Assembly: GCF_016745835.1 (NCBI RefSeq) | Contig: NZ_JAERVL010000001.1 | Location: 248,001-312,000, forward strand | DNA length: 64,000 nt | Direction of reading: 5' to 3' | Source of the DNA: Caldalkalibacillus salinus | GTDB lineage: Bacteria > Bacillota > Bacilli > Caldalkalibacillales > JCM-10596 | Shown here: piece after piece, positions 25,891 through 34,373 of the stretch | Position numbering within the stretch: position 1 is the first letter of the stretch | Layout of the letters: every line of letters starts with the position of its first letter | The notes under the pieces: generated by a model | Databases searched by the model: none | Told to the model about the DNA's origin: nothing | The model's input: the letters and a program-made list of their open reading frames with translations, nothing else | Translations under genes and position numbers: made by a program

Positions 25891-26394
25891 ATGATTTATT
25901 TTATCATAGCGGCTATTGTGTTAGGTCTTGATCTATGGACCAAACACCTCGTCATGAAACACATGGAAATTGCACAATCTATACCTATCATTGAGGATTA
26001 CTTTTATTTAACATCCCACCGGAACGCTGGCGCAGCATTCGGGATACTACAAAATCAAAGATGGTTTTTTATTCTTGTGACGATCATTGTCGTCATAGGT
26101 GTCATTTATTATCTTATCCGGTATGCTAAGGAGAAAAAACTATTCTCCTGGGCTCTAGCCTTAGTATTAGGTGGTGCGATTGGTAACTTTATCGACCGTG
26201 TTCGGTTTGGAGAAGTGATTGATTTCTTGGATGTCAAAATCCGGCTAGGATCATTTTATTATTATGACTATCCTATATTTAATGTGGCCGATAGTGCACT
26301 CGTGGTGGGTGTGACTTTAATATTACTGGACACGTTAAGAGAAAGCATCCAAGAATGGAAGCAAAAACGTCAATCATCAGTGGAACAAGACTAA
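25891..26394 (+). CDS. lspA: lipoprotein signal peptidase LspA
   Basis: Aspartic peptidase that removes signal peptides of prolipoproteins in the membrane. 167 residues from the ATG at 25891 (AGGGGGAAT upstream); the in-frame start at 25849 has no ribosome binding site. Four membrane helices, the catalytic aspartates at 102 (GNFIDRVRFGEVIDFLDV) and 134 (FNVADSALVVG), and the NAGAAFG motif near residue 49 are present. Followed by rluD, as in B. subtilis lspA-ylyB. Confidence 0.95.
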   Translation: MIYFIIAAIVLGLDLWTKHLVMKHMEIAQSIPIIEDYFYLTSHRNAGAAFGILQNQRWFFILVTIIVVIGVIYYLIRYAKEKKLFSWALALVLGGAIGNFIDRVRFGEVIDFLDVKIRLGSFYYYDYPIFNVADSALVVGVTLILLDTLRESIQEWKQKRQSSVEQD

Positions 26395-26441
26395 GTTTTG
26401 TTTCACTTTTTTTACTATCTTGCATGTAGAGGAAGATGACA

Positions 26442-27359
26442 ATGGAAAACACAGAACAAATATATGACTGGCATTTTGAGGAGCAACATGCCGAGCGTGT
26501 AGATAAGTTTTTAACATCCAGTGGTGAGGATTGGTCTCGTTCTCAAGTTCAACAGTGGATAAAAGAAGGATACGTGCAAGTCAATGGACATACGGTAAAG
26601 GCCAATTATAAGTTACAGGAGGATGACTACATTCACTTGCGTATCCCTCCAGTGAAGGATGTTAACATTGAGGCCGAGCCGATGGCTTTAGATGTCGTTT
26701 ATGAGGACCCGGACGTCATCGTGGTCAATAAGCCTCGAGGACTTGTGGTACACCCCGCTCCTGGGCACTATACAGGGACACTCGTAAACGGTTTAATGGC
26801 ACACTGTCAAGATTTATCTGGTATTAACGGTGTGATGAGGCCTGGCATCGTACACCGTATTGATAAAGATACATCCGGCCTCCTTATGGTGGCCAAAAAT
26901 GACCAAGCGCACATGTCATTAGCTGATCAGCTGAAAGCCCACACCGTCACCCGACGTTATGTGGCCATCGTGCATGGGGTGATTGGTCACGATCGTGGGA
27001 CAGTGCGTGCACCAATTGGACGTGATCCACAACATAGACAACAAATGACGGTCATCAAACAGGGCAAGGAAGCGGTCACCCATTTTCATGTCAAGGAGAG
27101 ATATAACCAATTCACATTGGTTGAACTTCAATTAGAAACAGGGCGGACACACCAAATTAGAGTGCATATGAAGTATATTGGACATCCATTAGCGGGAGAC
27201 CCTAAATATGGCCCATCCAAAACATTATCTATACAGGGACAAGCTTTGCATGCCAAACAGTTAGGTTTTACACATCCGCGTACAGGTGAACGGTTAGAGT
27301 TCGATGTGCCCGTACCGTCTGATATGGAGAAAGAGATGACACGATTAAGACGAAACTAA
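26442..27359 (+). CDS. rluD: RluA/RluD-family 23S rRNA pseudouridine synthase
   Basis: Isomerises specific uridines in RNA; orthologue by position of B. subtilis YlyB. 305 residues from the second ATG (26442), which has a better distance to GAGGAA than the ATG at 26436. An S4 domain occupies about 15-75 (ERVDKFLTS, VQQWIKEGYVQVNG), then the catalytic domain with VVNKPRGLVVHPAPGH, the catalytic aspartate 141 in HRIDKDTSGLL, and LETGRTHQIRVHM. The exact target uridines cannot be read from sequence. Confidence 0.9.
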   Translation: MENTEQIYDWHFEEQHAERVDKFLTSSGEDWSRSQVQQWIKEGYVQVNGHTVKANYKLQEDDYIHLRIPPVKDVNIEAEPMALDVVYEDPDVIVVNKPRGLVVHPAPGHYTGTLVNGLMAHCQDLSGINGVMRPGIVHRIDKDTSGLLMVAKNDQAHMSLADQLKAHTVTRRYVAIVHGVIGHDRGTVRAPIGRDPQHRQQMTVIKQGKEAVTHFHVKERYNQFTLVELQLETGRTHQIRVHMKYIGHPLAGDPKYGPSKTLSIQGQALHAKQLGFTHPRTGERLEFDVPVPSDMEKEMTRLRRN

Positions 27360-27450
27360 CGATCAGCACATACTGTAATAAATGTAAAAAATGTAAAAAG
27401 ATGAAGGGTATTTGTAATAAATGTCGAAAGAGTAAAATGGGAGAGTCAAG

Positions 27451-28248
27451 ATGAAATTCCAAAATATGACGATAAAAGAAATAAAAAGTTGGTTAGACAA
27501 TACGGCAGAGGAGCATGTTGTTCAACACCTCAAAGCGTTGGAAAAAGATGGTCGCCAAGGGGTCAAACGGTTGGCACAGTCTTGGGAAAGACGCATTCAG
27601 CTAAAGGAGGAAAGAGAACGACATTGGGAGCACATACAGCGCCACGAAAAAGAATTAAGAGAACAAGGGTACAATTTCATTGCCGGTGTAGATGAAGTGG
27701 GGAGAGGGCCTATAGCAGGCCCGGTGGTTGCAGCAGCTGTTATCTTGCCGCAGGATTTTAAACTCGTGGGTATCAATGATTCAAAGCAATTGTCAAAAGA
27801 GGATAGAGAGACATATGACACATACATACGAGAACACGCCCTTGATTATCATATCGCTTTTGTCGACGCTAAGGACATAGATAGAATGAATATCTATCAA
27901 GCCACCGTCCAAGCGATGAAAGATGCATTAACGACGATGACGATGAAGCCTGAATATGCGCTCATTGACGCCGTGCGTTTATCTCATCTTTCATACCCTA
28001 GCCGTTCAATCGTGAAGGGAGACGCTAACTCCGTATCAATTGCAGCCGCTTCTATCATCGCCAAAGTAGCAAGAGACCGCTGGATGGAGGAAATAGCAAA
28101 CTTATATCCACAATATGGCTTTGAACGACATAAAGGCTATGGAACCAAAGAACACTGGCAAGCACTTAACGAAAAGGGTCCTACGCCTATACATCGAAAA
28201 AGCTTTATCCAACAGCAGATGACGATCACTTTAGGAGAGCAATCATGA
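27451..28248 (+). CDS. rnhB: ribonuclease HII
   Basis: Removes misincorporated ribonucleotides and RNA primers from DNA-RNA hybrids. 265 residues; a Bacillus-type N-terminal extension of about 70 residues precedes the catalytic core. AGVDEVGRGPIAGPVVAAAV contains Asp81-Glu82; INDSKQLS, ALIDAV (third acidic residue) and SIIAKVARD follow, with YGFERHKGYGT near the end. The ATG sits behind a modest GGGAGAG. The stop overlaps the next gene start (ATGA). In B. subtilis rnhB lies far from ylyB, so the left border here is a synteny break. Confidence 0.95.
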   Translation: MKFQNMTIKEIKSWLDNTAEEHVVQHLKALEKDGRQGVKRLAQSWERRIQLKEERERHWEHIQRHEKELREQGYNFIAGVDEVGRGPIAGPVVAAAVILPQDFKLVGINDSKQLSKEDRETYDTYIREHALDYHIAFVDAKDIDRMNIYQATVQAMKDALTTMTMKPEYALIDAVRLSHLSYPSRSIVKGDANSVSIAAASIIAKVARDRWMEEIANLYPQYGFERHKGYGTKEHWQALNEKGPTPIHRKSFIQQQMTITLGEQS

Positions 28249-29501
28249 TCCATTCATGGTTACCGCACTTTCTTCAGAAGGTCACACAACCTCAAACCTC
28301 GTCACCAAATAGGGTCACTCCCCTTACATTGAGGGCGGGACAAATGGTACAGGGGGAGGTGTTAAGGCTATTACCTGATCAAACAGCTGTCCTTAAAGTC
28401 GATGGGAAGGCGACCATTCAGGCTAAACTAGAAGTGCCTTTAACGGCCGGGCGCGCTTCTTGGTTTCAAGTCCAATCAACCGATACCCAGCCCGTGCAAT
28501 TGAAGCTAATCCCTTCGACTCCCACCTCTTATCCCAGCACGAACGTTCAGGACCTCATGCAGTATTTTCAACTCGGGCGTGGAAAGCAGGCAGAACAATT
28601 ATTGCAATATCTCATTACAGAGCATGTTCCCTTGTCTAAAAGGGGGCTTCAACAAGCGCTGCCGCTTATTCAAAGTCAACCTTCTCAGCAAGCGTTGACG
28701 ACAATCAAAACGCTGATGCTTAAGAAGGTCCCTTTGACTCAAGAGACCTTTCAGGCTGTACGCACGTTTCTATTTGGCCCATCGTTAATGGATCAGTTAA
28801 TCGGTTTGAATCGACAGCTCTCCACTGAGCAGCAGCTCCCGTTGCCACCCCGGTCGATGAATCCAACTCAATTTTTTCAATGGTTGGGTTTAGATAATGA
28901 AAGTCAGCTACGAAAACAAATTCTTACAGCTGGTGTCAACGCATCACAAGGCGTGTTAGATCAAACTTCCCAACCACCTCATGTTAAGCAACTTTTGTTT
29001 CATTTAATGCAAGATACAAACATGTCTGCTCAAGTAAAAGCGAGTGCCACACAAATGATGTCTTACATCACAGGACAACAACTGTTATTGACTCACGAAC
29101 AGCAGCAAGGGTACCAATTCTTATTTCAATTGCCTTTCATGCTTTCTGAACAGCCTATCCCTGTTTATGGACAACTAGAAGGGCAAACCCAGGCGGACGG
29201 GCATGTCAACCCGGACCACTGTCGTCTCGTGTTTTATCTCAATCTACCGACGTTGCAGGACATTTGTTTAGACATCAATATTCAAGCGAAGGTCGTATCC
29301 GTGTCCATCTTTCATCCGACCTTACCAAGTGAAGTTGGCCAATCATGGCTTGATCGTCACCAAAAAAACATGTATGAAGCCCTTAAGCAAGAGGGCTACC
29401 ATTTATCGCAGCTTAAATGGGAGCAAAAAGAAGCGCAAACGACTGAAAAGAGTTATCAGACGTATAAACAGTTGACACAGGGAGTGGATATTCGCTTATG
29501 A
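28245..29501 (+). CDS. ylqG: YlqG-like protein with FliK-like C-terminal domain
   Basis: 418 residues with no strong catalytic motif. The N-terminus holds a small beta-rich region (LTLRAGQMVQGEVLRLLPDQ, DGKATIQAKLEVPLTAG). The middle is Q/P/T-rich helix-forming sequence. The C-terminal 110 residues (RLVFYLNLPTLQDICLDINI, AKVVSVSIFHPTLPSEV, LDRHQKNMYEALKQEGYHLS) resemble the hook-length control FliK fold. Together with the next gene (FlhB-tail-like) it matches ylqG-ylqH of B. subtilis, between rnhB and sucC. Flagellar or export involvement is inference; function unproven. Confidence 0.72.
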   Translation: MIHSWLPHFLQKVTQPQTSSPNRVTPLTLRAGQMVQGEVLRLLPDQTAVLKVDGKATIQAKLEVPLTAGRASWFQVQSTDTQPVQLKLIPSTPTSYPSTNVQDLMQYFQLGRGKQAEQLLQYLITEHVPLSKRGLQQALPLIQSQPSQQALTTIKTLMLKKVPLTQETFQAVRTFLFGPSLMDQLIGLNRQLSTEQQLPLPPRSMNPTQFFQWLGLDNESQLRKQILTAGVNASQGVLDQTSQPPHVKQLLFHLMQDTNMSAQVKASATQMMSYITGQQLLLTHEQQQGYQFLFQLPFMLSEQPIPVYGQLEGQTQADGHVNPDHCRLVFYLNLPTLQDICLDINIQAKVVSVSIFHPTLPSEVGQSWLDRHQKNMYEALKQEGYHLSQLKWEQKEAQTTEKSYQTYKQLTQGVDIRL

Positions 29502-29818
29502 GTCGGCATACACCAAACGCTAAAAAGGCGATTGCCTTACGTTATGATCAGCACACGGATGACGCCCCCGTTGTAAAAGCGAAAGGTCAAGAATCCTTAG
29601 CTGAACGCATGATTCAGTTAGCACAAGAAAACGATGTCCCTATTCACGAAGATCCTGCCCTTGTGGAGGTACTCTCAAAGCTTGAAATAGATGACGTCAT
29701 TCCACCTGAACTGTATCAAATCATGGCCGAAATTTTCGCCCTGATTTATCAGTTAGAATCCCAAGCGAAACAGGATTCTCACATCGGGCAGGATCGGAGT
29801 CAGTCTACGGATGAGTAA
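29498..29818 (+). CDS. ylqH: YlqH: FlhB/YscU C-terminal-domain-like protein
   Basis: 106 residues matching only the cytoplasmic tail of the FlhB/EscU export-switch family: KKAIALRYDQHTDDAPVVKA, then ESLAERMIQLAQENDVPIHE and PALVEVLSKLEIDDVIPPEL. The self-cleaving NPTH motif of true FlhB is missing (TPNAKKA precedes the homologous strand), and there are no membrane helices. Overlaps ylqG by 4 nt and the next gene by 8 nt. A free-standing FlhB tail beside a FliK-like protein suggests an export-gate-related regulatory pair, which is inference. Confidence 0.8.
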   Translation: MSRHTPNAKKAIALRYDQHTDDAPVVKAKGQESLAERMIQLAQENDVPIHEDPALVEVLSKLEIDDVIPPELYQIMAEIFALIYQLESQAKQDSHIGQDRSQSTDE

Positions 29819-30203
29819 CGTCAATGGCAATGTCCCTCGTTTGGATCAGCGCAAAAAAATAGGTCATTACGGTGAGAAATTGGCTATGGAAGCATATGAA
29901 GCGTTAGGTTATCAAACTATAGAGAGACAATTCAGGTGTCGTTTCGGAGAAATAGACTTAATTTTAAGAAAAGATCATACGTTATACTTTGTTGAAGTAC
30001 GTACAAAAACCTCACTAGCCTTCGGAACTGCAGAGGAGTCCGTTCATAGAGACAAACAGCAAACCATCAGGCGAGTCAGTGAGTGCTACTTACAGCAGTA
30101 CTCTAATCAAAAACATGACGCTGTCCAGTTTGATGTGGTGTGTATTTATATTAATAAACGTAAGCGTACGGCACAGCTGTACCGTTATGAACAAGCTTTT
30201 TAG
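29811..30203 (+). CDS. UPF0102 (YraN) family endonuclease-like protein
   Basis: 130 residues with the YraN/UPF0102 signature: KIGHYGEKLAMEAYEALGYQ, the catalytic-like acidic set in FRCRFGEIDLILRKDHTLYF and VEVRTKTSLAFG, resembling a PD-(D/E)xK nuclease core (E-x9-D-x15-ExR arrangement). The family commonly lies beside rnhB and comM-like genes and is suspected to work in DNA processing; activity is not proven. It overlaps ylqH by 8 nt. Confidence 0.85.
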   Translation: MSNVNGNVPRLDQRKKIGHYGEKLAMEAYEALGYQTIERQFRCRFGEIDLILRKDHTLYFVEVRTKTSLAFGTAEESVHRDKQQTIRRVSECYLQQYSNQKHDAVQFDVVCIYINKRKRTAQLYRYEQAF

Positions 30204-30225
30204 ACATGGTTAGACATGGTTAGAC
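30201..30225 (+). repeat. short tandem repeat after yraN
   Basis: TAGACATGGT occurs twice in tandem, followed by TAGAC; the first copy supplies the yraN stop codon. Probably a local duplication. Confidence 0.6.
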
Positions 30226-30256
30226 TTGAGAGGCATACGGAAAAAGGAGACAAATT

Positions 30257-31861
30257 ATGTATGTAAGATGTTTTACCGCACATTTAGACGGCTTACATGG
30301 CAGATTAATTGAAGTCGAAGTGGACATTTCAAACGGATTACCTCATTTTGATATTGTTGGATTACCGGGGTCCGCTCTAAAAGAGGCCAAAGAGCGTGTG
30401 CGTTCTGCTATCAAAAACAGTGGTTTTGAATTCCCGCATCGTAGAATTACCGTGAACCTGGCACCTGCACATGTCAGAAAAGATGGGTCCTATTATGATT
30501 TGGTCATCGCATTAGGTATCCTTATCGCTGATAAGCAGATAAGCTTGGATGACGAAGCCCAAGCCCGTATCCAAAATAGTCTGTTTATTAGTGAACTCGC
30601 ACTAGACGGTTCGACAAGGTCGAGCCATGGCATCCTGCCTTTGGTGCTTGCTGCAAAGGAAAACAACATGAACCATGTGTTTTTACCCGTATACCATCAT
30701 AAAGAAGCAAGTATCGTGAAGGGCGTTAATGTCATACCCGTTAATGGTTTGAAACAGGTGGTGCAACTTTTGAATAAAGAGATGAGCGCTGCTCAGGCAC
30801 ATACGTATACCATGACACAGCAAGAGGACCATATTCAGCTCAATCCATCTTTGACCTCTATGGAAGACATACGGGGTCAGGAGCACGTGAAGAGAGCTTT
30901 TGAAGTGGCAGCCTGTGGTCAGCATCATATGTTAATGGTTGGGCCGCCAGGGAGTGGGAAAACATTACTCGCCAAAAGTTTTCAACAGTTACTTCCGGCG
31001 TTAAAAGAAACTGAAGCACTAGAGGTCACTCGTATTTACAGTGTAGCGGGCTATCTGAAGGATAGACAAGGTTTAATACGTGATCGTCCTTTCCGGGCAC
31101 CTCATCATACGATTACACTAGCGGGGATGGTGGGAGGAGGCGTCCCCATTAACCCAGGAGAAATTAGTCTTGCTCACCAGGGCGTTTTATTCCTAGACGA
31201 GTTTCTTGAGTTTAAGCGTGAAGTGGTTGAAGCGTTACGAGAACCCTTAGAGGAAGGTGAAATTACCCTTACACGCGGGAACCAACATTATGCCTTTCCT
31301 GCCCAATTTTTGATGATTCTAGCCTTGAATCCATGCCCGTGTGGCTACTACGGACACGAAGACATGCACCATACATGCACATGTACCGCCGCACAAGTTG
31401 AGCGATACCAACAGAAACTATCAGGTCCTTTGTTTGATCGGATTGATCTACATCTAGAAGTCCCCTTAGTTCCCATAGCAGATATACAAGATAATGAAAT
31501 AAACAACAGTGGGCGTATCGATGCGTCACAAAACGAAACCAAAGACATGATTAAGCGCATCGAACAAGGCCTGGCCTTCAAACGCGAGCGTACGAAAAAT
31601 AACAAACCTAATCAGGCGCTCTCCGTTGCGGAAATCAAACGTGAATGTCGACTGAACACAGGCGCCAAAGAGTTACTTAACTTGGCTTATCAACAACTGT
31701 CTTTCAGTGCTCGTGGCTATCATAAACTATTAAAAATCTCCCGTACCATCGCCGATATAAACGGCACGGAGAGTATAGACGAAAAAGCGATTTCTGAGGC
31801 CATTCACTACCGTTCTTTAGACCGTCTACAAGGAAAGAGAGAGGTTCGCCTGCATAAATAG
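30257..31861 (+). CDS. comM: YifB/ComM-family Mg-chelatase-like AAA+ ATPase
   Basis: 534 residues in three parts: an N-terminal S5/Lon-protease-like domain (HFDIVGLPGSALKEAKERV, ITVNLAPAHVRKDG), a Mg-chelatase AAA+ core with Walker A GPPGSGKTLL (about 232-241), Walker B VLFLDEFLEF and RAPHHTITLAGMVGGG, and a C-terminal MgsA-like end (RGYHKLLKISRTIADINGTE). A CPCGYYGHED...CTC cluster follows the ATPase core. In Haemophilus and Vibrio, ComM is a hexameric helicase promoting branch migration in natural transformation; dprA lies 2.5 kb downstream, which fits a DNA-uptake role. ATG with AAAAGGAGACA. Confidence 0.85.
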   Translation: MYVRCFTAHLDGLHGRLIEVEVDISNGLPHFDIVGLPGSALKEAKERVRSAIKNSGFEFPHRRITVNLAPAHVRKDGSYYDLVIALGILIADKQISLDDEAQARIQNSLFISELALDGSTRSSHGILPLVLAAKENNMNHVFLPVYHHKEASIVKGVNVIPVNGLKQVVQLLNKEMSAAQAHTYTMTQQEDHIQLNPSLTSMEDIRGQEHVKRAFEVAACGQHHMLMVGPPGSGKTLLAKSFQQLLPALKETEALEVTRIYSVAGYLKDRQGLIRDRPFRAPHHTITLAGMVGGGVPINPGEISLAHQGVLFLDEFLEFKREVVEALREPLEEGEITLTRGNQHYAFPAQFLMILALNPCPCGYYGHEDMHHTCTCTAAQVERYQQKLSGPLFDRIDLHLEVPLVPIADIQDNEINNSGRIDASQNETKDMIKRIEQGLAFKRERTKNNKPNQALSVAEIKRECRLNTGAKELLNLAYQQLSFSARGYHKLLKISRTIADINGTESIDEKAISEAIHYRSLDRLQGKREVRLHK

Positions 31862-31967
31862 AAGGAAACCTTAACCCCATGGCTTACGAAACAAAAGCAT
31901 ATCGTTTACTTTAAAATGTAAAACGCTAACAATTAGGTCACGAAGGGCATGATGAACAATATTGATG

Positions 31968-31977
31968 TTCGACAAAA
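31968..31977 (-). promoter_or_regulatory. consensus Spo0A box upstream of sucCD
   Basis: TTCGACAAAA on this strand is TTTTGTCGAA on the minus strand, an exact match to the core 0A box. It lies 72 nt before the sucC start in the 187-nt gap that must contain the sucCD promoter; no clear sigmaA pair was identified (TTGTAA near 31989 is the best -35). Confidence 0.45.
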
Positions 31978-32048
31978 TTTAAGGAATGTTGTAAGCTGAT
32001 ATATGGAAGCAATTACACAGTGACTGTCATCGGATAGGAGGATGAGAA

Positions 32049-33209
32049 ATGAATATCCATGAGTATCAAGGGAAAGAAGTTCTGAAACAATATGGGGTTG
32101 CCGTTCCAGAGGGGAAAGTGGCATTCACCGTAGATGATGCGGTTGAGGCTGCCAAAGGATTAGGAACCGAAGTCAACGTTGTCAAAGCTCAAATCCACGC
32201 AGGTGGGCGTGGGAAAGCAGGAGGCGTTAAGGTTGCTAAGAACCTAGACGAAGTACGTACATACGCTTCTGAAATTTTAGGGAAAGTATTGGTGACACAT
32301 CAAACTGGACCAGAAGGTAAAGAAGTTAAGCGTTTACTTATTGAACAAGGGTGTGACATTCAACAAGAATATTACGTTGGTGTTGTTGTGGATCGTGCCA
32401 CGGGGCGTGTCGTTATGATGGCGTCAGAAGAAGGTGGTACTGAGATTGAGGAAGTCGCAGCTGCCACGCCTGAAAAGATATTCTCAGAAGTCATTGATCC
32501 TGCAGTGGGGTTAGTGCCTTACCAAGCGAGAAAACTAGCTTATGCCATTAATATTCCTACTAAACTTGTAAACAAGGCTGTCAAGTTTATGATGGGCTTA
32601 TATGAAGCGTTTGTGGACAAAGACTGCTCTATGGCTGAAATCAACCCACTTGTCGTGACGGGTGATGGTAATGTGATGGCTCTAGACGCTAAACTAAACT
32701 TTGATTCTAATGCACTATTCAGGCATTCTGATATTTTAGAATTAAGAGATTTAGAAGAAGAAGATGAAAAAGAGATTAGGGCTTCAGAATATGATCTAAG
32801 TTATATCGCATTAGACGGTAACATCGGATGCATGGTCAATGGGGCTGGCCTAGCGATGGCGACGATGGATATTATTAAGCACTTTGGCGGTGATCCCGCA
32901 AACTTCTTAGATGTAGGTGGCGGAGCAACGACAGAGAAGGTCACAGAAGCCTTTAAGATTATTTTATCTGATGAGCACGTTAAAGGGATTTTCGTCAATA
33001 TATTTGGCGGCATCATGAAGTGTGACGTTATTGCTGAGGGTGTTGTAGAAGCAGCGAAACAGGTAGGCTTGGACCGACCACTCGTTGTACGTCTAGAAGG
33101 AACCAATGTTGAGTTAGGTAAGAAGATTCTAAATGAGTCAGGACTCAATATTGTTGCAGCTGAATCCATGGCAGACGGTGCAGAAAAAATTGTCTCATTA
33201 GTAAAATAG
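32049..33209 (+). CDS. sucC: succinate-CoA ligase (ADP-forming) beta subunit
   Basis: Citrate-cycle enzyme interconverting succinyl-CoA and succinate with ADP/ATP; beta subunit with the ATP-grasp nucleotide site. 386 residues, standard. Motifs: [17 protein letters not shown] at the start, [27 protein letters not shown], and [16 protein letters not shown] and [14 protein letters not shown] in the ligase domain. ATG follows ATAGGAGGATGAG. It is followed by sucD after 15 nt. Confidence 0.97.
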   Translation: MNIHEYQGKEVLKQYGVAVPEGKVAFTVDDAVEAAKGLGTEVNVVKAQIHAGGRGKAGGVKVAKNLDEVRTYASEILGKVLVTHQTGPEGKEVKRLLIEQGCDIQQEYYVGVVVDRATGRVVMMASEEGGTEIEEVAAATPEKIFSEVIDPAVGLVPYQARKLAYAINIPTKLVNKAVKFMMGLYEAFVDKDCSMAEINPLVVTGDGNVMALDAKLNFDSNALFRHSDILELRDLEEEDEKEIRASEYDLSYIALDGNIGCMVNGAGLAMATMDIIKHFGGDPANFLDVGGGATTEKVTEAFKIILSDEHVKGIFVNIFGGIMKCDVIAEGVVEAAKQVGLDRPLVVRLEGTNVELGKKILNESGLNIVAAESMADGAEKIVSLVK

Positions 33210-33224
33210 AAAGGCGGTAAAATC

Positions 33225-34142
33225 ATGAGTGTCCTTATTAATAAAGATACAAAAGTTATTGGTCAAGGTATTACGGGTTCTACAGGACTTTTCCATACAA
33301 AGCAAGCGATTGAGTACGGGACCCAGATGGTTGGCGCTGTCACACCGGGTAAAGGTGGCACAGTTATTGAAGATATTAATCTACCAGTTTTTAATACAGT
33401 TCAAGAAGCTAAAGAAAAAACGGGTGCAACGGCTAGTGTGATTTATGTTCCACCTGCGTTCTGTGCTGACGCCATTATGGAAGCAGTGGACGCTGAACTG
33501 GACTTGGTTATTGTCATTACGGAAGGGATCCCTGTCATCGATATGGTGAAGGTTAAGCGTTATATGGAAGGGAAGAAAACACGCCTCGTAGGACCAAACT
33601 GTCCTGGTGTTATTACACCTGAGGAGTGTAAGATTGGTATCATGCCCGGATATATTCATAAGAAAGGTCACGTAGGTGTTGTTTCTCGAAGTGGTACATT
33701 AACTTACGAAGCGGTACACCAATTATCAACTAGAGGAATAGGTCAGTCTACAGCGATCGGTATAGGTGGCGACCCAGTTAACGGCACTAATTTTATCGAC
33801 GCGCTGAAATTATTTAACGAAGATCCTGATACGCATGCCGTTATCATGATCGGGGAAATCGGAGGTACAGCCGAGGAGGAAGCGGCTGAATGGATTAAAG
33901 CAAACATGACCAAGCCGGTTGTTGGCTTTATCGGTGGTCAAACAGCACCTCCAGGAAAACGCATGGGTCACGCGGGTGCCATCATTTCTGGTGGGAAAGG
34001 TACAGCGGATGAAAAAATTGCAACATTAGAATCTTGTGGTGTCAAAGTGGCCAAAACACCTGCCGTTATGGGTGAGACATTAGTCGGGGTTCTTGAGGAG
34101 AAAGGGCTTCTTGATCAGTGTGTCACTCATCCTGTAGGCTAA
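33225..34142 (+). CDS. sucD: succinate-CoA ligase alpha subunit
   Basis: CoA-binding and phosphohistidine-carrying partner of SucC. 305 residues, a few longer than the usual 300. N-terminal Rossmann CoA site ([20 protein letters not shown]), [47 protein letters not shown] and the active histidine in [16 protein letters not shown]. Coordinately expressed with sucC and terminated downstream. Confidence 0.97.
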   Translation: MSVLINKDTKVIGQGITGSTGLFHTKQAIEYGTQMVGAVTPGKGGTVIEDINLPVFNTVQEAKEKTGATASVIYVPPAFCADAIMEAVDAELDLVIVITEGIPVIDMVKVKRYMEGKKTRLVGPNCPGVITPEECKIGIMPGYIHKKGHVGVVSRSGTLTYEAVHQLSTRGIGQSTAIGIGGDPVNGTNFIDALKLFNEDPDTHAVIMIGEIGGTAEEEAAEWIKANMTKPVVGFIGGQTAPPGKRMGHAGAIISGGKGTADEKIATLESCGVKVAKTPAVMGETLVGVLEEKGLLDQCVTHPVG

Positions 34143-34199
34143 TACTTGGAAACAATGCACGATGAGCTTAAAGAGCAATTAACTTAATATATGTCATTT

Positions 34200-34241
34200 A
34201 AAAGCTGCTCCAAAGTATATTAACCTTTGGGCAGCTTTTTT
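34200..34241 (+). terminator. terminator after sucCD
   Basis: AAAAGCTGCTCCAAAG (34200-34215) pairs with CTTTGGGCAGCTTTT (34225-34239) with one bulged T, followed by more T. Confidence 0.85.
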
Positions 34242-34373
34242 TACAGCTCTCTTAAATTTCCAGAGAGTCATTTTTAAATTCATAAAAGGGATTCACTCAA
34301 TCATGTAGAAACTCCTAATGGTTCAAGTTTTTTCCTATATCTTTACATATATAATAGTAGAAAGGGGCAACAC

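Noticed and set aside
30201-30225. Tandem TAGACATGGT as a CRISPR-like or mobile-element footprint
   Set aside because: Only two and a half copies, no spacers, no adjacent transposase; a simple local duplication.
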